Below are positions 24,856 through 33,741 of a stretch of DNA of 61,341 nucleotides, piece after piece (positions within the stretch are counted from its first letter, which is position 1; the number at the start of each line of letters is the position of its first letter). Source of the DNA: Bacteroidaceae bacterium (GTDB lineage: Bacteria > Bacteroidota > Bacteroidia > Bacteroidales > Bacteroidaceae); assembly GCA_024699495.1 (NCBI GenBank), contig JAILPK010000024.1:1-61341 (forward strand). Reading direction: 5' to 3'. Under the pieces are notes generated by a model that worked only from the letters and a program-made list of their open reading frames with translations, did no database searches and was not told the origin of the DNA. A program made the position numbers and the translations under genes.

Positions 24856-26037
24856 TCAGAACAGAGCCACAAAGGCTATGCCTCCGGAATGGCTGTCAGC
24901 CTGATAGAAGGGCAGGGCGGCCATGCTGTGTGTGGAAGAGGGGGTGAGATGGAACCAGCGCTGATAAACAGGCAACATCCAATAGCCTATGTTTGCGCTG
25001 AGGATTCCGATTCCGGCCCCTGCAAGCACATCGCCAACCCAATGGCGCTCGTTGTAGAGCCGCATTACTGCTACGGCAGATGCCACGGCATAAGCCCCGA
25101 TTCCTATGCCTAGGCCGTATTCACGCCGACAGAGTTCGGCACCTGTGAAGGCTGTTGCTGTGTGGCCGGAGGGGAAGGAGTTGCGTGTGGAAGTGTCAGG
25201 TCTCTGCTCTTTGGCCGTGTGCTTTATTACGTTTGTCATCGCCGTCATGGCAATGTATGCTGTAGCAGCGGCGAGGGTTCGCTGGCCGATGTTGTGTTTG
25301 CATTTTACGCCGCAGAGTCCAAGGCCCAGATGAAAGGTTACGGGGGCATACTGCAGATAGTTGTCAACCTTGATATAACGGTCATCGCGCCAGTTGGCCA
25401 TCCCTTTTTTGACATATCGCTGGAACTGCTTGCCAAAGCCCGTAGTTGCGATTATTGTGCCAGTGCCAATCAGAGCGGCAGGGACGATAAGATCATGAGC
25501 GTCGAAGCCCGGGTCGTAGGTGATAGAACTGTCAGGCACTGTAACTGGAACTGACAATATGGCGCTGTCTGAGTAGGCTAAACAGCCAGATTCATCTATG
25601 GTCTCAAAATATTTGCCATCTTCTGCAAGGCTGCCATCTTCTGCAAGGCTGCCATCTTCTGCAAGGCCGCCATCCTCAGCAAGGCTGCCATCCTCTGCAA
25701 GGCCGCCATCTTCTGCAAGGCTGCCATCTTCTGCAGAGCTGCCATCTTCTGCAGAGCTGCCATCTTCTGCAAGGCCGCCATCCTCTGCAAGGTTGCCATC
25801 TTCAGAAAGGCCGCCATCTTCAGCAAGGCTGCCATCTTCTGCAAGGCCGCCATCTTCAGCAAGGTTGCCATCTTCTGCAAGGCTGCCATCTTCTGCAGAG
25901 CTGCTATAGTAATAGCTTGTGCTGTCGGATTGCGTAGTTAAAGTCTGGCTTAGTCCTTTGTGTTGGCAGACCAGCAGGCATAATACCATCAGCAGGAAGC
26001 GGAGGTAATGCGGTTTTATTGATGAGTAGTAAAACAT
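24856..26037 (-). CDS. PAP2-family phosphatase with an AEDG repeat linker
   Basis: About 393 residues from ATG 26037, chosen because MFYYSSIKPHYLRFLLMVLCLLVCQ then serves as the signal peptide; 14 more codons are open upstream. After it come 16 AEDG-type motifs (about residues 47-140), then a PAP2 domain: KEQRPD (KxxxxxxRP), FPSGHTATAF (PSGH) and RLYNERHWVGDVLAG (SRxxxxxHxxxD-type motif). Such enzymes dephosphorylate undecaprenyl pyrophosphate or lipid phosphates at the periplasmic face. The acidic repeat would form a flexible spacer. It is divergent from merR, with back-to-back promoters between them. Confidence 0.85.
   Translation of the reverse strand: MFYYSSIKPHYLRFLLMVLCLLVCQHKGLSQTLTTQSDSTSYYYSSSAEDGSLAEDGNLAEDGGLAEDGSLAEDGGLSEDGNLAEDGGLAEDGSSAEDGSSAEDGSLAEDGGLAEDGSLAEDGGLAEDGSLAEDGSLAEDGKYFETIDESGCLAYSDSAILSVPVTVPDSSITYDPGFDAHDLIVPAALIGTGTIIATTGFGKQFQRYVKKGMANWRDDRYIKVDNYLQYAPVTFHLGLGLCGVKCKHNIGQRTLAAATAYIAMTAMTNVIKHTAKEQRPDTSTRNSFPSGHTATAFTGAELCRREYGLGIGIGAYAVASAVAVMRLYNERHWVGDVLAGAGIGILSANIGYWMLPVYQRWFHLTPSSTHSMAALPFYQADSHSGGIAFVALF
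25615..25896. repeat. 18-bp in-frame minisatellite
   Basis: Fifteen full 18-bp units plus a 12-bp partial unit, each encoding six residues of the form (A/S)EDG(G/S/N)(L/S). Units differ at the third and sixth codons. Because the period is a multiple of three, all six frames remain open across much of it, which creates spurious antisense and alternate-frame ORFs. Confidence 0.95.
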
Positions 26038-26042
26038 GGTTG

Positions 26043-26073
26043 CAAAGGTAGTGTTTTTCTCTTGATTGGCAAA
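26043..26073 (-). promoter_or_regulatory. PAP2 gene promoter
   Basis: Minus strand: TTTG (26073-26070), 19-bp spacer, TACCTTTG (26050-26043). The -7 element ends only about 5 bp before the chosen ATG 26037, so the message would be almost leaderless, or translation starts further in. Confidence 0.65.
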
Positions 26074-26087
26074 AACCATCCCAAATA

Positions 26088-26119
26088 TTTGGTGGAATCG
26101 GTAAAAGAAAGTAAATTTG
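26088..26119 (+). promoter_or_regulatory. merR-family gene promoter
   Basis: TTTG at 26088-26091, 20-bp spacer, TAAATTTG at 26112-26119, 23 bp before the ATG. The two promoters in this 105-bp gap are back to back. Confidence 0.7.
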
Positions 26120-26142
26120 CGCTCAAATAAAGTACGAATACG

Positions 26143-26490
26143 ATGCCATTAAACCCCAACAAACAACTGAAAACATTTTATTCCATTGCGGAAGTGAGTG
26201 AAATGTTTGGCGTTCCTGCCACCACTTTGCGATATTGGGAGAAAGAATTCCCTTCGATTCACCCGCGCAAGAATTCGGGGAATATTCGTATGTACACGCG
26301 TGATGACATCTCCGAAATCAAATTGGTATATGATTTGATTAAGGTACGCAACATGAAGCTGAGCGCCGCCAAGGAACTGATACGTCGCAACCACGAAGGT
26401 GCGCGTAACAGCAGCGACCTGATGTCGAGGCTGCTTGAGGTGCGTGAACAGCTGCTGTTGATTAAGAGCGAGATGGACAAGATTGTTTAG
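26143..26490 (+). CDS. MerR-family transcriptional regulator
   Basis: A 115-residue protein that is almost only a MerR winged-helix domain: FYSIAEVSEMFGVPATTLRYWEKEFP (helix-turn-helix), then a basic wing region (HPRKNSGNIRMYTRDD) and a short C-terminal dimerisation helix. It lacks cysteines or an effector domain, so no ligand can be predicted. Single-domain MerR proteins of this kind are widespread in Bacteroidales. It is monocistronic; its stop overlaps the rsh stop by about 4 bp in convergent orientation. Confidence 0.9.
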   Translation: MPLNPNKQLKTFYSIAEVSEMFGVPATTLRYWEKEFPSIHPRKNSGNIRMYTRDDISEIKLVYDLIKVRNMKLSAAKELIRRNHEGARNSSDLMSRLLEVREQLLLIKSEMDKIV

Positions 26491-28757
26491 GAGATTCGCG
26501 TCACGTTCTCCATATCTTCTATTTCTTTCAGGTTCTTGATTATTGTCTCCACGTCGCCTGTGTCGTGGATAAGGAGTTCGATGTCACCCTGGAATATGCC
26601 GTCGTGAGTGTCGATAATCAGGTGGCGTATGTTCACATTAAACTGCTGGGTGAGCACGTCGGTCATATTTCTCAGGATGCCGACGCGGTCGAGTCCTTCG
26701 ATATGAATGGTGGCAGCGAAATATGCCTGTTTGTGCATATCCCACTTCACCGCCAGGATGTTGTTTCCCTGTGAAGTCTTCAGTTTGTTGGCCACAGGAC
26801 ATTGGCGCTTGTGGATGATGACGTGGTTGTTCTCATCGTAGTAACCAAGGACATCGTCGCCAGGTATTGGATGGCAGTGTGGGCACATGACAAAGCGGCT
26901 CAGGTTCTCCTCGGTGAGGATTACCGGCTTCTTCTTGTCAATCACAAGAGGCTCCTCGGACGAAGGTACTTCGGTGGCTTTCTCTTCCTCCTTCGGCTTC
27001 TTTTTCATGAAGGGGATATACTTGCGCCAGTTCTTGCTCTCCTTGTTGTTGCTGCTTTCTTTCTTATGCTGAAGGGCTTGCAGGTCGCTGCTGGAGAGGA
27101 CCAGCGAAGCGTCGCCTACGGCGGCGAAGAAGTCTTCGCGTGTCCGTTTGCCGTGAATATTGCACAGGCGGTCCAGCACTATGCTGCTGAATTCCAGTTC
27201 GTGTTTCTGGAACCATTCGATGACAATTTCTTCACCCACTTTTGCACATTCGCGTTTGCGACGGCGCAGGTAAGCCTCAATCTTGTTCTTGGCTTTGGCT
27301 GTGGTGGCAAACTCAAGCCATGAGGGTTCCACACGAGCTTCGTTGCTGGTGATGATTTCCACCTGGTCGCCGCTCTCCAACTGGTAGCTCATAGGCATCA
27401 GCCGGTGGTTGACCTTGGCGCCCATGCAATGGGTGCCGACGAAGGTGTGTATTGAGAAGGCGAAGTCAAGCACTGTGCATCCTGCTGGCATGGTCTTGAA
27501 CTCCCCTTTGGGTGTCACGACGAATATTTCCGAAGCGAAGAGATTCAGTTTGATGGTATCCAGGAAATCCATGGCCGACGGCTGCGGGTCGTCCAGAATC
27601 TCCTTGATTGTGGCTAACCACTTGTCCAGTTCTGTTTCGCTTACGGCGTCGGTCTTTTCCCCTTCCTTGTATTTCCAGTGGGCGGCGAATCCGCGTTCGG
27701 CCATGTCGTCCATGCGCCTGCTGCGAATCTGTACCTCGATCCATCTCCCTTGCTTGCTCATCAGGGTGGTATGCAGGGCCTGATAGCCGTTGGCCTTCGG
27801 GTGGCGCAGCCAGTCGCGGAAGCGGTTAGGATGCTGCTCGTAGAATTTTGTGCATATTCCATAGATCTGCAGGCACTCGTCCACTTCGTCCTCCCCTTCT
27901 TTCGGGTCGAAGATGATGCGAACGGCAAGGATGTCGAATATCTCTTCGAACGTGACGTGCTTGTTCTGCATCTTCGTCCAGATGCTGTATGGCCGTTTGA
28001 TTCTTGCCTTGAGCTCGTAATTGATGCCCCGGCGGTCCATTTCTTCGCGTATGGGGTGGATGAATGTGCGGAAGGCCTCGTCGAGGTGCGGCCGGATTAC
28101 CTCCAGCTGTTCTACTATCTTGTCGTGAACTTCCGGGTGCTCATAGCGGAAACTCAGGTCCTCCAGCTCTTCTTTTATGATATTAAGTCCAAGCCGGTGA
28201 GCCAGCGGGGCATAAATATACAGAGTCTCCCCCGCAATCTTATACTGCTTATGGGTGGGTTGAGAGCCGAGAGTCCGCATGTTGTGCAGGCGGTCGCTTA
28301 TCTTGATGAGGATGACGCGGATGTCGTCACTCATGGTGAGCAGCAGCTTCTTGAAGGACTCGGCCTGCGCAGAAGCCTTGTCGCCGAAGATACCGCCGGA
28401 GATTTTGGTCAGTCCGTCAACGATTTCGGCAATCTTCTTTCCGAAGATATTCGAAAGGTCCTCCACTGTGTAGTCGGTGTCTTCAACCACGTCATGCAGC
28501 AGGGCGGCGCAGATAGATGTGGAGCCGAGCCCGATCTCGCCGCAGACTATTTGCGCCACAGCCAACGGATGCATGATATATGGCTCTCCGCTGAGCCGGC
28601 GCACGCCCTTGTGAGCTTGTTTTGCAAAGTGGAAGGCTTTGGTTATCAGCTCCACCTTCTTCCTGTGAGGTGAGGCCAGATATGTGTCTATGAGGTGCTG
28701 GAAGGCTTTGCCAACCATTTCCTCGTCCTGCTGAATGCGAAGTTCGTCGGCTGTCAT
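26487..28757 (-). CDS. RelA/SpoT bifunctional (p)ppGpp synthetase/hydrolase
   Basis: A 756-residue RSH enzyme with the full long architecture. The hydrolase HD domain shows AALLHDVVEDT near residue 86; the synthetase domain contains RIKRPYSIWTKMQ and FDILAVRIIF (about residues 257-285). A TGS domain (VTPKGEFKTMPAGCTVLDFAF) follows near residue 410, then a zinc-finger-like/helical stretch (MCPHCHPIPGDDVLGY) and a C-terminal ACT domain. Both catalytic halves look intact, pointing to a bifunctional Rel/SpoT enzyme governing the stringent response. It is last in the parA-parB-DUF5683-mltD-rsh run. An extra charged stretch (KKKPKEEEK) lies in the linker. Confidence 0.95.
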   Translation of the reverse strand: MTADELRIQQDEEMVGKAFQHLIDTYLASPHRKKVELITKAFHFAKQAHKGVRRLSGEPYIMHPLAVAQIVCGEIGLGSTSICAALLHDVVEDTDYTVEDLSNIFGKKIAEIVDGLTKISGGIFGDKASAQAESFKKLLLTMSDDIRVILIKISDRLHNMRTLGSQPTHKQYKIAGETLYIYAPLAHRLGLNIIKEELEDLSFRYEHPEVHDKIVEQLEVIRPHLDEAFRTFIHPIREEMDRRGINYELKARIKRPYSIWTKMQNKHVTFEEIFDILAVRIIFDPKEGEDEVDECLQIYGICTKFYEQHPNRFRDWLRHPKANGYQALHTTLMSKQGRWIEVQIRSRRMDDMAERGFAAHWKYKEGEKTDAVSETELDKWLATIKEILDDPQPSAMDFLDTIKLNLFASEIFVVTPKGEFKTMPAGCTVLDFAFSIHTFVGTHCMGAKVNHRLMPMSYQLESGDQVEIITSNEARVEPSWLEFATTAKAKNKIEAYLRRRKRECAKVGEEIVIEWFQKHELEFSSIVLDRLCNIHGKRTREDFFAAVGDASLVLSSSDLQALQHKKESSNNKESKNWRKYIPFMKKKPKEEEKATEVPSSEEPLVIDKKKPVILTEENLSRFVMCPHCHPIPGDDVLGYYDENNHVIIHKRQCPVANKLKTSQGNNILAVKWDMHKQAYFAATIHIEGLDRVGILRNMTDVLTQQFNVNIRHLIIDTHDGIFQGDIELLIHDTGDVETIIKNLKEIEDMENVTRIS

Positions 28758-28784
28758 GGTGTCTGTTCCTTTCCTTTTCTTGTC

Positions 28785-30065
28785 TTACTTGACTCTTAAT
28801 CTCTGTCCGGGTCTGATGTTGCTTCCGCGTATTCCGTTTCTTTTACGCAGAGCGGCCACCGTGGTGTGGTTGCGGGCTGCAATCTGTCCGAGGGTGTCGC
28901 CGCGTCTGACGGTGACATAAGACCTGCCCGAGCGTGAGCTGCGTCGCCCTTTGCTGCTTACCTGAGCTTTGGCGATTTCCACCTCGCGGCGAGTGGTTAG
29001 CAGCTCGTCAGCGTGGAAATTGTAGATAGAGTCTCCGGCAGCTATAAACGCGGCAATGGCGGGTGTGGTGAGGCGCAGGGTGCAGTCGTGGCTGTCGCCG
29101 GGGATGAGTCCGGTGCGGTATTGCGGGTTCAGGGCATCCACTTCCTCTCCTCTCACATTGCACATGGCTATGATTTGGTCGCGGTGCAAATTGCGGCTTA
29201 TGGTTATGGTGTCAGTGCTGGCCGGAAGCAGGGTACCTGCGGGACATATATTATGCTCACAATAATAATTCATTATGTAGTTCGCGGCGATGAAAGCGGG
29301 GACATATCCCCGGGTCTCGGCAGGCAGATAGGGGTATATCTTCCAGTAGTCCTTTACCTCTCCGGCCCTGCTGATGGCTTTGCGCACGTTGTTCGGTCCG
29401 CAGTTATATGCTGCGATGACCAATGTCCAATCGCCGAAGATGCCATAGAGGTCTTTGAGATAGTGGGCGGCTGCATAGCTGCTCTTGATCGGGTCGCGCC
29501 GCTCGTCGATGAGCGAGGTCACCTCCAGCCCATATTGCTTGCCTGTGGTTATCATGAACTGCCACAGCCCAACAGCCCCTGCGCGGCTTACGGCATTTGG
29601 GTTGAGGGCGGATTCTATCACGGGCAGATATTTCAGTTCGAGCGGAACCTGATAGGCTTCCAGCGCCTCCTCAAAGATGGGGGTGTAGAAGTTCGACGCT
29701 CCGAGGATGATGCTTACTGTGCGGCGCAGACGGCCTGTGTAGCGGTCTATAAACTGGCGCACCACCTCGTTGTAGGGCATTTCTATTACGTTGGGCAGGC
29801 GTTGCAACCGGTTGATATAGGTCTCTTCCGGATATTCAGGATTTATGCCGGAGTCTGTGCAGTCGCCCTCTGGGATCAGGTAGCTCTTGTTGTTCCACTC
29901 CTGCAGCAGCTGGTCCATCTCATATTCCATACCCTGAGGCATAGAGATTTCCTCTTCCTGGTTTGTCTCGGTCTCCTCCTCTTCTATTGTCTGTGCGTGG
30001 AGAGGGCAGGGGAGCATGGCAATTGCGATGCAGGCGATGGCTGAATATATTTTGTTTTTTGTCAT
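28785..30065 (-). CDS. mltD: membrane-bound lytic transglycosylase with LysM (MltD-like)
   Basis: A 426-residue secreted peptidoglycan-cleaving enzyme. It has a signal peptide (MTKNKIYSAIACIAIAMLPCPLHAQ), an acidic Glu/Gln-rich spacer, then the SLT domain with the catalytic glutamate in VIESALNPNAVSRAGAVGLW and the IAAYNCGPNNVRKA motif. One C-terminal LysM (VTVRRGDTLGQIAARNHTTV) anchors it to peptidoglycan; E. coli MltD has two. It acts in the periplasm on glycan strands. It lies 27 bp upstream of rsh, in the conserved chromosome-partition cluster. Confidence 0.92.
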   Translation of the reverse strand: MTKNKIYSAIACIAIAMLPCPLHAQTIEEEETETNQEEEISMPQGMEYEMDQLLQEWNNKSYLIPEGDCTDSGINPEYPEETYINRLQRLPNVIEMPYNEVVRQFIDRYTGRLRRTVSIILGASNFYTPIFEEALEAYQVPLELKYLPVIESALNPNAVSRAGAVGLWQFMITTGKQYGLEVTSLIDERRDPIKSSYAAAHYLKDLYGIFGDWTLVIAAYNCGPNNVRKAISRAGEVKDYWKIYPYLPAETRGYVPAFIAANYIMNYYCEHNICPAGTLLPASTDTITISRNLHRDQIIAMCNVRGEEVDALNPQYRTGLIPGDSHDCTLRLTTPAIAAFIAAGDSIYNFHADELLTTRREVEIAKAQVSSKGRRSSRSGRSYVTVRRGDTLGQIAARNHTTVAALRKRNGIRGSNIRPGQRLRVK

Positions 30066-30080
30066 AATCTCTTGTTATTG

Positions 30081-30914
30081 TCAGAATTCGAGGCGGCAGG
30101 CCATCCCAAGCCCGTTGTCTGCGCAACGGAATCCCTGGGTGAAATGCCTCTGCCCGGTGCTTGGGCCTATTACGGCCGGAGTGACGCGCAACGACAGGTC
30201 AGGGGTGATGTCAAATGTGGAGAGTTCGGCATCCACGTATGCGTCAATAACGGCCAGCGCATATACGGCGGCGAAGGCGAAGATGCTCATATCGCGGTAT
30301 CTGCGGTAGAAGTTCTTCTTGTTTTTGAATATGGTTTGGAACTGCTCTTCACGTCCGCTGATATCGTAGCCCATGGGCAGCATCTTCTCGTAGCTCTTGG
30401 TGTTGGGGTCGCTGTCCATAATGTCCAGATATGCCTGTGAGTAGTCGCGCAGCATCTGGTTATTCCACTGCAGAGCGTAGGCGCAGCCGAGGAATCCCCC
30501 GTAGAAGATGGGCAGTTTCCAGAACTTGCGGTTGTATATCTGTCCGGCTCCCGGCAGAACCAGACTGAGCCACAGCGCTCTTATGGGGTTGGGGGTGAAG
30601 TGATGTCCGTAGGCATGCATTGCCTCCTGGAGCAGGGTGTCGGCGTGGTTGATGAGTAGCGAGTCGGTCTTTCCCCCGAGAATTGCGGGCGCAGGGGCTG
30701 CTATGTCCGCGGCTTTTGCGATGGCGGCAGAGTCGGGCAGCGCGTTTTGCAGTGAATCAGCCCCGGCGACTCTGATAGCTGCAGATGGCAGTTCGGCAGT
30801 TGGGAGGGATGGCTGCTGGGCGAATGTGTGGAGCCCTGCTGTCAGCATGAGCAGCAGCGCCATAGTCCGTGCGTGAGCATATATATGTTTCTGCAGAATC
30901 TTCACTCGTAGCAT
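30081..30914 (-). CDS. DUF5683 membrane protein
   Basis: A 277-residue envelope protein with an N-terminal signal/anchor (MALLLMLTAGLHTFAQQ, preceded by a basic extension) and a Pro/Ala-rich stretch. The conserved DUF5683 core contains NPIRALWLSLVLPGAGQIYNRKFWKLP, followed by a hydrophobic FYGGFLGCAYAL segment and DMSIFAFAAVYALAVIDAYVDAEL. Function is unknown. Its place between parB and mltD is a fixed feature of many Bacteroidetes genomes, which hints at a link between chromosome segregation and envelope growth, but nothing in the sequence proves this. Confidence 0.85.
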   Translation of the reverse strand: MLRVKILQKHIYAHARTMALLLMLTAGLHTFAQQPSLPTAELPSAAIRVAGADSLQNALPDSAAIAKAADIAAPAPAILGGKTDSLLINHADTLLQEAMHAYGHHFTPNPIRALWLSLVLPGAGQIYNRKFWKLPIFYGGFLGCAYALQWNNQMLRDYSQAYLDIMDSDPNTKSYEKMLPMGYDISGREEQFQTIFKNKKNFYRRYRDMSIFAFAAVYALAVIDAYVDAELSTFDITPDLSLRVTPAVIGPSTGQRHFTQGFRCADNGLGMACRLEF

Positions 30915-30934
30915 CCTTCTTCTCCTGCCTGATA

Positions 30935-31825
30935 TTATCTGAGTTTGTCCAGAATAGCCACGATATGCTCCAACTCCTCTTCGTTGGCGAATGGGATGCT
31001 GATCTTGCCCTTGCCTTTTTCGGAGCAGGTCACCTGTACGCGGGTGTTGAAGAAGCGGCTGAGGTTGGTGCGCAGCATGGTGAATTCTTCGCTGAGGGCG
31101 GCGCGGCGCGGGCGCAGCTTTTTGCCTGCAGTGGTCACGGTCTCGCCCTCGGTGAGCCGCTTCACCATCTCTTCCACCTTTCGCACGCTGAGGTGCTGGC
31201 GTGTAATCTCATTGAACATCTTGAGCTGCAGCGTGGGGTTGTCCAGGGAGAGCAGAGCGCGGGCATGCCCCATATCGAGGGTGCGGTTCTGCAGCGCCAT
31301 CTGTATGGTGGCGGGCAGTTTCAGCAGCCGCAGGTAGTTGGTTATTGTGGCGCGTTTCTTGCCGACACGTTCCGACAGGCGCTCCTGAGTCATGGAATAT
31401 TCTTCCAGCAGATGCTGATAGGCGAGGGCAATCTCCAGCGCATTGAGGTCCTCGCGTTGGATATTCTCGATGAGTGCCATCTCCATCACGTTCTCGTCGT
31501 CGGCCGTGCGGATATATGCCGGGATGGTCTGCATGCCTGCAATCCGCGAGGCCCGCCAGCGGCGTTCGCCGGCGATGATTTCGTAGGTGCCGTCGTCCAT
31601 CTTGCGCAGGGTGATGGGCTGTATGATGCCTATCTCACGGATAGAGTCAGCCAGTTCCTGCAGCGCGTCCTCGTCGAATTCGCGCCGAGGTTGTTTGGGA
31701 TTGGGGTGGATAAGAGAGAGGTCTATCTCATTTATGCTCGAACTGCCGCCCGTCTCCACCTCGTCGGTAGAGAGCAGCGCGTCCAGACCGCGTCCTAAGG
31801 TCTGATATTTCTTATGTACTGCCAT
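30935..31825 (-). CDS. parB: chromosome-partition protein ParB
   Basis: A 296-residue ParB/Spo0J family protein. The N-terminal domain has PRREFDEDALQELADSI and the CTP-binding GERRWRASR motif; a central helix-turn-helix segment (YSMTQERLSERVGKKRATI) recognises parS; a C-terminal dimerisation region follows. It should load onto parS near the origin as a CTP-dependent clamp and work with ParA upstream. I did not find a convincing parS palindrome in the window. Confidence 0.95.
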   Translation of the reverse strand: MAVHKKYQTLGRGLDALLSTDEVETGGSSSINEIDLSLIHPNPKQPRREFDEDALQELADSIREIGIIQPITLRKMDDGTYEIIAGERRWRASRIAGMQTIPAYIRTADDENVMEMALIENIQREDLNALEIALAYQHLLEEYSMTQERLSERVGKKRATITNYLRLLKLPATIQMALQNRTLDMGHARALLSLDNPTLQLKMFNEITRQHLSVRKVEEMVKRLTEGETVTTAGKKLRPRRAALSEEFTMLRTNLSRFFNTRVQVTCSEKGKGKISIPFANEEELEHIVAILDKLR

Positions 31826-31930
31826 TTTCAGTTGTTCGTTGTCTTTATTATCCTTATGCCTGGTTGTCAGGCCTTCTCCCGGTCATGACCGTAAGGGCGG
31901 CAAATCAATACGCCACCTTTTTTTATCCGG

Positions 31931-32698
31931 TCAGGCTTTCTCCCTGCTGATTATCTCCTCGGCCAGAGCCATGTGGTTCTTGGCGCCGGCGGAGTCGGCA
32001 TCATAGAGGATGGCCGGCAGACCGTGGGACGGGGCTTCGGACAGTTTAACGTTGCGGTTGATTATTGTGTTGAGCACCAACTCTTGGAAGTGACGTTTCA
32101 CCTCATCCTTGATCTGGTTGGCCAGGCGGAGGCGGGAGTCATACATCGTAAGCAGGAAGCCTTCGATTTCCAGTTTCGGGTTCAGTTTGCTCTTGATTAT
32201 CTTGATTGTATTGAGCAGTTTTGAGATGCCCTCCAGAGCGAAATATTCACATTGTACGGGTATGATGACCGAGTTGGCTGCGGTGAGCGCGTTCACAGTA
32301 ATCAGACCTAACGAGGGTGAGCAGTCAATGAGAATATAGTCGTAGTCTTGGAGCAAAGGCTGCAGCACGCGCGTCATGACACGTTCGCGCTGTTCCAAAT
32401 TAAGCATCTCTATCTCGGCTCCCACGAGGTTGATGTGAGAGGGGATTATGTCTAAACCTTTGATGTCAGTCTCGTATATAGTCTCACGTGCGTCAACCCC
32501 TGTAGTGAGACAGTCGTATATTGAAGTCTCAACCTCGCGGATATCAACGCCAAGACCGCTGGAGGCATTCGCCTGCGGGTCGGCATCCACCAGCAGCACG
32601 CGCTTCTCCAAAGTGGCCATGCTGGCTGCGAGGTTCATGGAGGTTGTGGTTTTGCCCACACCCCCCTTTTGATTGGCTAAAGCAATGATTTTTCCCAT
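31931..32698 (-). CDS. parA: chromosome-partition ATPase ParA
   Basis: A 255-residue ParA/Soj ATPase without an N-terminal DNA-binding domain, i.e. the chromosomal type. The deviant Walker A motif is NQKGGVGKTTTSMNLA at residues 8-23, Walker A' is VDADPQAN and Walker B is LIDCSPSLG. It is the first gene of the parA-parB-DUF5683-mltD-rsh cluster and has its own promoter. The 105-bp gap to parB holds a degenerate copy of the parA end (a second in-frame-like REKA-stop string at about 31870-31885). Confidence 0.95.
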   Translation of the reverse strand: MGKIIALANQKGGVGKTTTSMNLAASMATLEKRVLLVDADPQANASSGLGVDIREVETSIYDCLTTGVDARETIYETDIKGLDIIPSHINLVGAEIEMLNLEQRERVMTRVLQPLLQDYDYILIDCSPSLGLITVNALTAANSVIIPVQCEYFALEGISKLLNTIKIIKSKLNPKLEIEGFLLTMYDSRLRLANQIKDEVKRHFQELVLNTIINRNVKLSEAPSHGLPAILYDADSAGAKNHMALAEEIISREKA

Positions 32699-32719
32699 AG
32701 ATTATCTAATATCGAAGTG

Positions 32720-32753
32720 CAAATATACGGCTTTTAAGCGAGATATCGGCAAA
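32720..32753 (-). promoter_or_regulatory. parA promoter
   Basis: Minus strand: TTTG (32753-32750), then TATATTTG (32727-32720) 22 bp downstream, slightly longer than the usual 19-21 spacing. It lies 22 bp upstream of the ATG. Confidence 0.5.
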
Positions 32754-32883
32754 TTTAAGTCTTTTTATGCTTCTTTTAGGTGATTTCTTGTTATCTTCGC
32801 CCGCACAAAACTGGAAAAAGAACTTCTTGACCATATAAATGGGGTAACGCGGACGGCTTTTTCTGCAAAAATAAAGATGCAAT

Positions 32884-33345
32884 ATGGATATAATAGAAGC
32901 AAAATCGCAGGCGCAGACTGATGAGGCTTTTATGAGGATGGCTCTTCAGGAAGCCAAGGCCGCTGCCGCAGAGGGGGAGGTGCCTGTAGGGGCGGTCGTG
33001 GTGTGTCGCGGCAGGGTGCTGGCTCGCACTCATAATCTGACCGAACGCCTAACTGACGTAACGGCCCACGCCGAGATTCAGGCGGTTACGGCTGCAGCGG
33101 CGGCTTTGGGTGGCAAATACCTTCCTGACTGCACCCTTTATGTGACCGTCGAACCCTGTCCGATGTGTGCTGGAGCGTTGGGCTGGGCCCAGATCGGACG
33201 CATCGTTTTTGGCGCGGCCGACCCCAAACGTGGATACACGCGCTTCAGTCCGTCGCCGCTTCACCCCCGCACTGTTGTCCTTCCCGGCGTGTTGGAAGAG
33301 GAGTGTGCTGCCCTGATGCGGGATTTCTTTAAGGAGAAGAGATAG
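32884..33345 (+). CDS. tadA: tRNA adenosine(34) deaminase
   Basis: A 153-residue zinc deaminase that converts wobble A34 to inosine in tRNA-Arg(ACG). The zinc/catalytic motifs are AHAEIQAV (H62, E64) and EPCPMCAGAL (C92, C95), with the standard spacing. Length and the FMRMALQEAKAA start fit TadA rather than a cytosine or guanine deaminase. It is divergent from parA. No clean promoter match was found (TATCTTCG at 32792 is a weak candidate). Confidence 0.92.
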   Translation: MDIIEAKSQAQTDEAFMRMALQEAKAAAAEGEVPVGAVVVCRGRVLARTHNLTERLTDVTAHAEIQAVTAAAAALGGKYLPDCTLYVTVEPCPMCAGALGWAQIGRIVFGAADPKRGYTRFSPSPLHPRTVVLPGVLEEECAALMRDFFKEKR

Positions 33346-33643
33346 ACGTAGCCACTTGTGACAACAACATAACGGCAATCTCTTTGTCAAAAATCCTGCA
33401 AGTGATTGCCAGGCGGTTAGAACCTTTTTTCCACACATTATCCAAGCCCTCGTCTCAACCTCATTGCCAAACCTCAAGGAGGCTTTTGATTTGTACTTGT
33501 AAGGAAGCCTCTAATCAAACGTAAAATTACAGCCCTTTTCGCTGACAACAAAAAGCCTGCCAGTAGATGTCTGTATGTTGCTAATTACCAAAGCATTAAG
33601 CACCTTGTCCGATAGGGCAGATCTGCCAGTGTGTATAAGGGCG

Positions 33644-33741
33644 TTTAATCTGAGACGGCCGTCTCAGATTCAGGTGACGGCTGTCCCAGATTCAGGTGAC
33701 GGCCGTCTCAGATTCAGGTGACGGCTGTCTCAGATTAAATT
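33644..33741. repeat. four-copy 22-bp palindromic array with terminal inverted repeats
   Basis: Four tandem 22-bp units start at 33654, each containing GACGGCCGTC or the C-to-T variant GACGGCTGTC, followed by (T/C)CAGATTCAGGT. A perfect 24-bp palindrome spans 33647-33670. The outer ends TTTAATCTGAGAC (33644-33656) and GTCTCAGATTAAA (33727-33739) are exact inverted repeats. No unique spacers are present, so it is not CRISPR. Confidence 0.9.

Noticed and set aside
25596..25909. Frames on both strands across the PAP2 minisatellite
   Set aside because: Any frame stays open in an 18-bp repeat; the products are only low-complexity repeats.
27678..28673. 331-codon frame antisense to rsh
   Set aside because: Shadow of a well-supported RSH gene, without a domain or promoter of its own.
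29013..30044. 343-codon frame antisense to mltD
   Set aside because: Shadow of the lytic transglycosylase; composition is that of reversed codons.
30869..31798. 309-codon frame antisense to parB
   Set aside because: Shadow of ParB, no domain recognised.
33654..33741. Possible small CRISPR array
   Set aside because: The 22-bp units are contiguous with no unique spacers, and no cas genes are present.
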